Shown here: in pieces, positions 7,579 through 12,392 of the stretch | How the letters are laid out: every line of letters begins with the position of its first letter | Numbering within the stretch: position 1 is the first letter of the stretch | Assembly (NCBI GenBank): GCA_023398335.1 | Contig: JAEWSJ010000024.1 | Coordinates: forward strand, 1-12,392 | DNA length: 12,392 nucleotides | Reading direction: 5' to 3' | Source of the DNA: Bacillota bacterium | GTDB lineage: Bacteria > Bacillota_I > Bacilli_A > RFN20 > CAG-288 | Notes under the pieces: model-generated | Told to the model about the DNA's origin: nothing | The model's database searches: none | The model's input: only the letters and a program-made list of their open reading frames with translations | Program-made: the position numbers and the translations under genes

Positions 7579-7587
7579 TGATATAAT
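7579..7587 (+). promoter_or_regulatory. Extended -10 promoter of the M50-like membrane protein gene
   Basis: TGATATAAT (7579-7587) is a full extended -10 element 16 bases after the dehydrogenase stop. The -35 position 17 bases upstream (TATAAC) is poor, as is common for extended -10 promoters. An AAGGA site at 7601-7605 precedes the ATG. Confidence 0.55.
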
Positions 7588-7617
7588 GCTATTAACACGG
7601 AAGGAAATTAATTAAAA

Positions 7618-8874
7618 ATGGAAAATAAAAATAAAGAACCATTATACAGTTCAAAAAAAGAAACAGAAGAAAAGATTTCTATCGATGATGTTGTTAATGA
7701 AGTAACTAATAAAAACACATCTAAAAAAATTGAAATTAAGACTCATAAAAAATTCTTAGATATCAATATGTCTTGGGTCATGCTTATAGTTATGGCTGGT
7801 GTTACTTTCGGTATCGGCTATGCCCACCAAAAGAGTTTAGTCTCGTCAACGATGAATTCATATTTATATGTTTTCTTATTTGTATTTATCTCATTCTTAG
7901 TCGCCTTAATTTCCTATAATTTAGGAAAAATTATCTTCGCTTATTTCTGCAATTATGTTCCAGCTTCAATCGATTTCTTAGGATTAAGAATAATTCTTGG
8001 AGATAAAGAAAAAAATATCAAAACAAAATACGTCTATAAGATCACTAATCTATTCGAACTTCATTTAAGTATGAGACCAAAAAATGAAAAAGCCAAACCT
8101 ACTATTATGTTTCTAGGCGGAACGTTCTTCTTTGCCTTTGTTGCAATAATAGTCGTTCTCATTGCTCTCAGTCTTGTTGGTAACATTAGAACATCATTAT
8201 TGTTTGGTGTTGCACTTGGTTCCTTAGTTGTCTTTTATGAAATCGTTCCTGTTAAGCTTGATAACTTAAACGATATGTTCCTTCTTGTTAACACAAGAAA
8301 AGAAGATGATATCAAAGCATATAATAATCAACTTATTAATGCTTATAATGATTTATCCTTCCAAATGCCTGTTAAAATTACCTTTGATTCTTATGAAAAC
8401 AGCAGAATGAAACCTGCCACCTTAGTTCCAGCTTTACACTTAGCAATCTACAATAGAGATTATAAAGACGCTAATAAAATTATTTCATCTTTAGAAGATG
8501 CGACTGATTATATTAATGATAAAGTAATCTGTGAGATCCAATCCGAACATTTATTCCTAGCACTTATTCAAGGTCAAACAAAACAAGCTGATAAATTAGT
8601 AGTTCAATATAACCACTTACTTAGAAATACTTCTAACTATTTCAAATCATCCTCCGCATTAAGAACTGATATTCTTATTTCTGGTTTGCTTGACAACAGT
8701 TTGGAAGAAGTAAAATTATCTATTAATGCTTTCAATAAAACAATTGAAAAATTCTATTCTCCTTCAACCAAAGAAAGAATTGATAAAGATATTGCACTTG
8801 CTAATGAAGGCATATCAAAAATTGATAAAGTTCATCCAGCTTGGAATATTGAATCAATCAAAGCTCCTAAGTAA
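7618..8874 (+). CDS. Four-helix membrane protein resembling a catalytically dead M50 protease
   Basis: A 418-residue integral membrane protein with a polar N-terminal tail (1-48), four likely membrane helices (about 51-69, 81-110, 163-187 and 193-213) and a soluble, mostly helical C-terminal half (220-418). No signal peptide is visible. The second helix reads ISYNLGKIIFAYFCNY (98-113). It lines up in my reading with the HExGHxxFxxxxGY zinc motif of M50 site-2-type proteases, but both His and the Glu are gone. The fourth helix is followed by VPVKLDNLNDMFLL (210-223), placed like the LDG/NDG segment of that family, then the AYNNQLINAY stretch common after it. If right, this is a pseudoprotease. 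The homology rests on pattern recognition and is an inference. It has its own promoter and ends at a bidirectional terminator. Confidence 0.75.
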   Translation: MENKNKEPLYSSKKETEEKISIDDVVNEVTNKNTSKKIEIKTHKKFLDINMSWVMLIVMAGVTFGIGYAHQKSLVSSTMNSYLYVFLFVFISFLVALISYNLGKIIFAYFCNYVPASIDFLGLRIILGDKEKNIKTKYVYKITNLFELHLSMRPKNEKAKPTIMFLGGTFFFAFVAIIVVLIALSLVGNIRTSLLFGVALGSLVVFYEIVPVKLDNLNDMFLLVNTRKEDDIKAYNNQLINAYNDLSFQMPVKITFDSYENSRMKPATLVPALHLAIYNRDYKDANKIISSLEDATDYINDKVICEIQSEHLFLALIQGQTKQADKLVVQYNHLLRNTSNYFKSSSALRTDILISGLLDNSLEEVKLSINAFNKTIEKFYSPSTKERIDKDIALANEGISKIDKVHPAWNIESIKAPK

Positions 8875-8880
8875 AAAAAT

Positions 8881-8920
8881 AAAGCCGTTTCTACTAATTT
8901 GTAGAAACGACTTTTTGTTT
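8881..8920. terminator. Bidirectional intrinsic terminator between convergent genes
   Basis: A perfect 9-bp stem CGTTTCTAC/GTAGAAACG (8886-8894 and 8901-8909) with a 6-base loop extends past one mismatch into AAAG/CTTT. The + strand continues CTTTTTGTTT, and the minus strand continues CTTTATTTTTTTA, so it can stop both the M50-like gene and the phosphofructokinase gene. The + strand T-run ends at the edge of the latter's stop codon. Confidence 0.9.
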
Positions 8921-8921
8921 G

Positions 8922-9824
8922 CTAAATATTATCTAATACTCCATCGACATCTTCTTTTAATGGAATTGCTCCTTTATAGACACAAGCACATCCCGCTGCC
9001 ACCGCATAACGCAAGGCTTCTTCATCACTTACATCTTGAGATTTTTTGTAAATAAACGCTCCTAAAGTAGTATCCCCTGCCGCCACAGTGGATCTAACAG
9101 TAATGTTATTCTTAATAGTTTCTTGATATATCGAATCATTTTGCGTGACTAACAACGCCCCGTTTTTACCTAAAGATAGCAAAACATAATGAATATTGTA
9201 ATCTTTGCATATTTTACGAGCTTCAGATTTAAAATCTTCAAGCGAAGATATCTTCTTTCCAATCAACTCACAAAATTCACTTTCATTCGGTTTAATTAAA
9301 TACGGAGCTGATAAAACTCCTTCTTTTAATGCTTCACCTGAAGCATCTAAATAACATTTAACTCCATTCTTAGATACTAGTTCAATAATTTTCTTATAAA
9401 TATCATTATGAAGTTGGCCGACTGAACCTGATAAAACAAGAATATCATCTTCTTGAATTTTACCTAGTTTCTTAGCTAATAAATCAACATCTTTTTTAGC
9501 TAAAAAAGGTCCGTCTAAATTAAACGCTGTTTCTTTATTGCCGTTAATCTTAACATTTATTCTTGTGTTTCCGTCAATTTGAATTAATCCATTGCCTATA
9601 TCATTATCATCTAAAAAGTCAGATATAATCTTTCCAGCAAACCCACCTTTAAAACCCAAAGCGTAAGATTTTTCACCCACATTCAAAAGGAAACGAGAAA
9701 CATTGATTCCCTTTCCTCCGACTGAATAAGAAGCATTGCTTCCTTTATTGATTTCACCTACTCGAATCGAATTACAAATAAACTGATAATCCAAAGCTGG
9801 TGATAATGTTAATGTATAGATCAT
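8922..9824 (-). CDS. fruK: 1-phosphofructokinase (PfkB family)
   Basis: A cytoplasmic sugar-phosphate kinase of 300 residues, the usual length. It would phosphorylate fructose-1-phosphate to fructose-1,6-bisphosphate with ATP. Seen are the FruK-type start MIYTLTLSPALDYQF, the first PfkB signature SVGGKGINVSRFLLNVG (34-50), LSGSVG (131-136), IKPNESEF (177-184) and the second signature STVAAGDTTLGAF (245-257) with catalytic Asp251; the usual GAGD reads AAGD. A close relative, tagatose-6-phosphate kinase (LacC), cannot be fully excluded, because no PTS or lac genes lie beside it. The longer frame begins at a TTG overlapping the Shine-Dalgarno; the ATG at 9824 has GGAGG five bases upstream and is chosen. 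Confidence 0.88.
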   Translation of the reverse strand: MIYTLTLSPALDYQFICNSIRVGEINKGSNASYSVGGKGINVSRFLLNVGEKSYALGFKGGFAGKIISDFLDDNDIGNGLIQIDGNTRINVKINGNKETAFNLDGPFLAKKDVDLLAKKLGKIQEDDILVLSGSVGQLHNDIYKKIIELVSKNGVKCYLDASGEALKEGVLSAPYLIKPNESEFCELIGKKISSLEDFKSEARKICKDYNIHYVLLSLGKNGALLVTQNDSIYQETIKNNITVRSTVAAGDTTLGAFIYKKSQDVSDEEALRYAVAAGCACVYKGAIPLKEDVDGVLDNI

Positions 9825-9858
9825 TTTGTCCTCCAAGAATTAAAAACTGACTAAACAA

Positions 9859-9887
9859 AGTATATCATTGAAAAGGAATTTTTTGAA
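9859..9887 (-). promoter_or_regulatory. Promoter of the phosphofructokinase gene
   Basis: On the minus strand TTCAAA (9887-9882) and TATACT (9864-9859) are 17 bases apart, and the -10 carries an upstream TGA, making it an extended -10. The expected leader is about 28 bases. No clear sugar-repressor operator is visible. Confidence 0.6.
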
Positions 9888-9978
9888 TTTTTTACTATTG
9901 TTTTTTATCAATATAACAACTCAAAATATAAGTTGTGACGCATTCAGAGATAAATTTTCGCAATTTAATCTAAATCTA

Positions 9979-10007
9979 TTGACAAAGAGAGTAAAAATTT
10001 GTAAACT
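9979..10007 (+). promoter_or_regulatory. Promoter of the tRNA genes
   Basis: A consensus TTGACA (9979-9984) and TAAACT (10002-10007) are 17 bases apart. They end ten bases before the first base of tRNA-Val, as expected for a stable-RNA promoter. Confidence 0.7.
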
Positions 10008-10017
10008 TTACAAGGAT

Positions 10018-10093
10018 GGGCGTTTAGCTCAGCTGGGAGAGCATCTGTTTGACGTACAGAAGGTCATAGGTTCGATCCCTATAGCGCCCACCA
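10018..10093 (+). tRNA. tRNA-Val (anticodon GAC)
   Basis: A complete cloverleaf can be drawn. The acceptor is GGGCGTT/AGCGCCC with one G-T pair, the D arm GCTC/GAGC with loop AGCTGGGA, and the anticodon stem TCTGT/ACAGA around loop TTGACGT (anticodon GAC at 10051-10053). The T arm is ATAGG/CCTAT with TTCGATC, then discriminator A and an encoded CCA. It reads GUC and GUU codons. Confidence 0.96.
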
Positions 10094-10109
10094 TCTTATT
10101 TAGATTATT

Positions 10110-10130
10110 GGAGAGCATTCTCCTTTTTTT
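10110..10130 (+). terminator. Intrinsic terminator between the two tRNAs
   Basis: A 5-bp stem GGAGA/TCTCC with a GCAT loop (10110-10123) is followed by seven T residues. It lies 16 bases after tRNA-Val and only ten bases before tRNA-Ser. The short stem suggests incomplete termination, since tRNA-Ser has no clear promoter of its own. Confidence 0.7.
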
Positions 10131-10140
10131 ATCACTACAT

Positions 10141-10232
10141 GGAGCAATACCCAAGCGGTTTAAGGGACTGGTCTTGAAAACCAGCAGAGGTCCTAGAGGC
10201 CTGCAAGAGTTCGAATCTCTTTTGCTCCGCCA
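10141..10232 (+). tRNA. tRNA-Ser (anticodon TGA)
   Basis: The acceptor stem GGAGCAA/TTGCTCC is perfect. The anticodon stem CTGGT/ACCAG holds loop CTTGAAA (anticodon TGA at 10175-10177). A long variable arm, typical of class II tRNAs, precedes the T arm AGAG-TTCGAAT-CTCT. Discriminator G and an encoded CCA end the gene at 10232. It reads UCA and other UCN codons. Confidence 0.96.
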
Positions 10233-10244
10233 TATTGAATGCAT

Positions 10245-10272
10245 AGGTTTGATACAACGTCAAGCCTTTTTT
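10245..10272 (+). terminator. Intrinsic terminator after tRNA-Ser
   Basis: An 8-bp stem AGGTTTGA/TCAAGCCT with one T-G pair and a 7-base loop (10245-10267) runs into six T residues. It closes the tRNA transcription unit. The following 80 bases up to the insertion sequence hold no gene that I can support. Confidence 0.82.
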
Positions 10273-10378
10273 ATTTGGCGGCGGAAAGGTTTTTCATGGA
10301 TTTTTTCATTACAAATATGGACAAAAGAACTAATAGGTGATAAAACCTGTCTTTCGACGATCACTTCAAAAAATGGTG

Positions 10379-12091
10379 CTAAATCGTAAAATTCATTATT
10401 TTTTTGATGTTCTTATCAGTAAGAACATAGTTATCAAGGTTTAAACCTAATCTTGTATTTATTACTTCTATCTTATCCTTAGATGATATGTTTATATATT
10501 GATTATTAACCTTAATTACATTCAAATTTCTTACAAACTCTATTATTTGATTAGGGTGTATTTCATCATTAAATTTCTTTAATTGAAGAATTCTTAAGGC
10601 AAATATAGATAGGTAACAAATTAAAAAGTGACCATAAATAGATTCCTTTTTTCGTAGATAAACTGGTCGTGCTTCTAGACTTGTTTTAAGTAATCTAAAT
10701 GTTTCTTCTATTCTCCACAAACGATGATATACCAAATATATTTCCTGCGGTTTCATCTTTAATTCTGATGAAATTATCATATTGTAACCAGCCAGTCTCA
10801 AATCCATATCAATCTTTTCTTGGTTTAAAGACACTACAATATTTTCATCTACAAGTTCTCCTTTATCATCAAGCTTCTTAAAACTTATATATTTTCCAGA
10901 TTCTCCATACTCATTCTTTTTTGCTCTTGAAGAACTTAAGCATTTAGCTTTTTCAATGAGTTTATTTATCTCTAGTATTTGTTTCTTTGCTAAGGAAGGG
11001 TTATAAGTAATTACTCTTATTTGCTTTAATTTAGTAGAGCATGTTTTTCCACTGTCATTAACATACTTATAGGGAAATTCATCAATACAATATTTAAACT
11101 TGTATGCAATATTCCCATTTACATCTCGCACTTCTTTATAGTCGTTATCAAGAAGAACCCAATTCTTTTCTTTATCTTCTAACATCTTAACTGACTGAGA
11201 AAAGATATACCCATCATTATTTCTTAACGCTGAAATGATATTTTTTGAGCAATTTAAGCCCTTATCCGCGACTTGAATGGTTCTTCCAGTAATATTGTAT
11301 TTGTTTTTCATCGATTGAATCACTTCTCTAATGATTGGCTTTTCACTTTCATTACCTGGATACATTTTCATAGTTAATGGTATTTGATCTTCATCTAGAA
11401 GTAAGCCCATACCGATAATTGGTTCTTTTCTATTTTCTTTACTTGGACCTTTTTGTTTGTCTTCAAAGGAAGAATCAATTTCAAAATAATAATTGGTACA
11501 GTCAAAATAAACTTTTGAAGTTTTTCTTCTATATTTCTTATCGTAGAGATTATTCATGACTTCAATTATTCTTTCATATTCATCTCCGATAACTTCTAAT
11601 CCATCATAGATGTTATCTAAAGATAGAGAAGATTTTTCATACATAGTAGGGATAACTTCTTCAAAGGTTTTTAATTTAGAACACGGATTAACAACTCTTG
11701 CACAAGTCAGTGTTTGAATCAGTTCATTGAAATCATAATTAGATTGATTTACTTTTCCCATGATATTGAAATATTGGTCAACTTTTAAAGTATTGAAAAC
11801 AGATTTAATCAAAAAGTAACCAATATTCTTTGTTGGGTTATCTTCTATCTTTTTGATTTTTAATGTTTTCTTTTCTTGATTAAGTTTATCAACTTCTTTT
11901 TTGTAATAAGAGATAGGATCAGTAATTCCACTTTCTTTCAGTTCGTTAACATATCCGATAACCTTGTACATTTTGTGAGAAGTTTGCTTTTTTTCTTTGT
12001 TATAAAAGCTTTCGTAAATTTGTAAATAATCACCACGATCAACTCCATCTTTTCTAATAAAAGATTTAACACGTTTTAAGAAATAAGCCAT
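10379..12091 (-). CDS. IS1634 family (IS4 superfamily) DDE transposase
   Basis: A full-length 570-residue transposase that would cut and insert its element. The DDE residues are identifiable: Asp197 in KVYFDCTNYYFEID, Asp276 in TIQVADKGLNCSKNI with the typical ALRNNDGYIFSQSVK after it, and Glu462/463 in the YHRLWRIEETFRLLK motif. An insertion domain lies between the second Asp and the Glu, followed by the hydrophobic HFLICYLSIFALRILQLK segment seen in this family. The frame can be read 13 codons further upstream, but the ATG at 12091 has GGAGG six bases away and starts MAYFLKRVK, so it is chosen. No frameshift or internal stop is present, so it may be active. The gene ends in TAG close to the element's left end. 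Confidence 0.93.
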   Translation of the reverse strand: MAYFLKRVKSFIRKDGVDRGDYLQIYESFYNKEKKQTSHKMYKVIGYVNELKESGITDPISYYKKEVDKLNQEKKTLKIKKIEDNPTKNIGYFLIKSVFNTLKVDQYFNIMGKVNQSNYDFNELIQTLTCARVVNPCSKLKTFEEVIPTMYEKSSLSLDNIYDGLEVIGDEYERIIEVMNNLYDKKYRRKTSKVYFDCTNYYFEIDSSFEDKQKGPSKENRKEPIIGMGLLLDEDQIPLTMKMYPGNESEKPIIREVIQSMKNKYNITGRTIQVADKGLNCSKNIISALRNNDGYIFSQSVKMLEDKEKNWVLLDNDYKEVRDVNGNIAYKFKYCIDEFPYKYVNDSGKTCSTKLKQIRVITYNPSLAKKQILEINKLIEKAKCLSSSRAKKNEYGESGKYISFKKLDDKGELVDENIVVSLNQEKIDMDLRLAGYNMIISSELKMKPQEIYLVYHRLWRIEETFRLLKTSLEARPVYLRKKESIYGHFLICYLSIFALRILQLKKFNDEIHPNQIIEFVRNLNVIKVNNQYINISSKDKIEVINTRLGLNLDNYVLTDKNIKKIMNFTI

Positions 12092-12132
12092 AAAAACCCT
12101 CCAAGTATCATGTACACCATTATACACCATTA

Positions 12133-12161
12133 ATTATACAATATAAAAATAAATAAAACAA
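12133..12161 (-). promoter_or_regulatory. Likely transposase promoter
   Basis: On the minus strand TTGTTT (12161-12156) and TATAAT (12138-12133) are 17 bases apart, in very AT-rich sequence. A second TATAAT lies just downstream at 12124-12119 without a fitting -35. The leader to the ATG would be about 35 bases. Confidence 0.5.
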
Positions 12162-12164
12162 TAT

Positions 12165-12196
12165 AAAAACAAAAAAACATATTACATAGTAATATG
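12165..12196 (-). terminator. Strong terminator just upstream of the transposase promoter
   Basis: A perfect 8-bp inverted repeat CATATTAC/GTAATATG with a 3-base loop (12178-12196) is followed on the minus strand by TTTTTTTGTTTTT. It would stop transcription entering from the right before it reaches the transposase promoter. The + strand side has no T-run. Confidence 0.75.
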
Positions 12197-12241
12197 AATT
12201 CACAATATTATTATTTATATCAATTTTTGCGTCGAAAAAAT

Positions 12242-12260
12242 ATGGTGTTAAATCCTAAAA
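12242..12260 (+). repeat. Direct repeat of the transposase 3' end
   Basis: ATGGTGTTAAATCCTAAAA here matches ATGGTGCTAAATCGTAAAA at 10373-10391 in 17 of 19 positions, same orientation, 1869 bases apart. Both copies hold a minus-strand stop codon at the same place (TAG in the transposase, TAA here). Similarity weakens beyond it, though both are flanked by an A6 run. Confidence 0.7.
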
Positions 12261-12310
12261 ACGGGAACTTCGTTATAACTAGTCTTAAAACTAAATTCTT
12301 CTTGTCCCAT
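12248..12310 (-). CDS. Tiny 20-residue ORF beside the insertion sequence (possible gene remnant)
   Basis: The minus strand has ATG at 12310 with an excellent Shine-Dalgarno AGAGAGG seven bases upstream, a TATAAT at 12338-12333 and a TAA at 12250-12248. The product would be MGQEEFSFKTSYNEVPVFRI. The strong terminator at 12178-12196 follows about 50 bases later, so promoter, ORF and terminator form a complete small unit. The last codons (F-R-I-stop) match the transposase end (F-T-I-stop). It may be the start of a gene cut off by the insertion or a deletion, the remnant of a related element, or a true small peptide. I do not recognise the sequence. No clear -35 is seen. Confidence 0.35.
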   Translation of the reverse strand: MGQEEFSFKTSYNEVPVFRI

Positions 12311-12332
12311 AAATTTACCTCTCTTTATAGAT

Positions 12333-12338
12333 ATTATA
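12333..12338 (-). promoter_or_regulatory. -10 box ahead of the tiny ORF
   Basis: A perfect TATAAT on the minus strand lies 22 bases before the ATG of the 20-codon ORF. No good -35 is found 15-18 bases upstream, so activity is uncertain. The rest of the sequence to the window end holds nothing else I can support. Confidence 0.35.
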
Positions 12339-12392
12339 CATTTGTTTAATATTAAAATCTATCTTGCTGAATATTTGTAACATCGAGCTTTA

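Larger units (their letters stand above)
10353..12238 (-). mobile_element. IS1634-type insertion sequence (ends uncertain)
   Basis: One long transposase gene with little else, next to tRNA genes, is an insertion sequence. Proposed ends are the 8-base inverted pair TTTCGACG (10353-10360) and CGTCGAAA (12231-12238). This gives about 1.89 kb, close to IS1634 family lengths, and keeps the transposase promoter and an upstream terminator inside. A rival inner pair is AATGGTGCTAAAT (10372-10384) with ATTATACACCATT (12119-12131), 10 of 13 matching. No clear target duplication is visible for either, so the ends are tentative. Confidence 0.5.

Noticed and set aside
8726..9055. 109-codon + strand frame over the end of the M50-like gene
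   Set aside because: It is an out-of-frame reading that crosses the bidirectional terminator and the end of fruK.
10029..10244. 71-codon minus-strand frame containing GAIGIEPMTF
   Set aside because: This is the antisense translation of tRNA genes, a well-known spurious protein in databases.
10273..10352. Remnant of an interrupted gene left of the insertion sequence
   Set aside because: Two minus-strand frames stay open here, but they are short, lack a start and do not continue the tiny ORF at 12248-12310 in any recognisable way.
9868..10389. 173-codon + strand frame running through both tRNA genes
   Set aside because: Its middle is the translation of tRNA-Val and tRNA-Ser; it has no ribosome site and crosses two terminators.
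1..12392. CRISPR array, toxin-antitoxin, defence or biosynthetic system
   Set aside because: No regularly spaced repeats and no gene pair or domain of these types was found in any part of the window.

Overview
The window is AT-rich and most likely comes from a low-GC Bacillota: Erysipelotrichia, or a related uncultured Bacilli/Mollicutes-like lineage. The grounds are the plsX-rnc-ftsY-ylxM-ffh gene order, strong GGAGG-type ribosome binding sites, and family resemblances (YugJ-type alcohol dehydrogenase, M29 aminopeptidase). The standard genetic code is in use: tryptophans are TGG and several genes end in TGA, which excludes Mycoplasma-type code 4. No species can be named from this sequence alone.

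Layout. Bases 1-207 hold the 3' end of a + strand zinc-ribbon protein cut by the window edge. It converges on a tightly packed minus-strand operon, in transcription order plsX (phosphate acyltransferase), rnc (RNase III), ftsY (SRP receptor), a three-helix membrane protein of 84 residues, ylxM and ffh (SRP GTPase). Gaps are 1-2 bases or the genes overlap (1, 4 and 11 bases), so translation is probably coupled. The operon joins phospholipid synthesis, RNA processing and co-translational membrane targeting. Upstream is a minus-strand M29 aminopeptidase with its own promoter and terminator, divergent from a + strand iron-dependent alcohol dehydrogenase that lacks the usual C-terminal tail. Next on the + strand is a four-helix membrane protein that resembles an M50 site-2 protease with its zinc motifs lost. 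It converges on a minus-strand 1-phosphofructokinase through a bidirectional terminator.

From 9979 a good promoter drives tRNA-Val(GAC) and then tRNA-Ser(TGA), with hairpin/T-run terminators after each, including one between them. Downstream lies an IS1634-type (IS4 superfamily) insertion sequence with an intact 570-residue transposase on the minus strand. Its exact ends are uncertain. Upstream of the transposase are a strong minus-strand terminator and a tiny 20-codon ORF with its own Shine-Dalgarno and -10 box. The ORF's last codons and stop match the transposase's 3' end.

Most of the window is housekeeping. I see no CRISPR array, toxin-antitoxin pair, defence cluster or biosynthetic system. 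The points most worth a second look are the degenerate M50-like protein, the extra membrane protein inside the SRP operon, the terminator between the two tRNAs, and the tiny transcription unit beside the insertion sequence.
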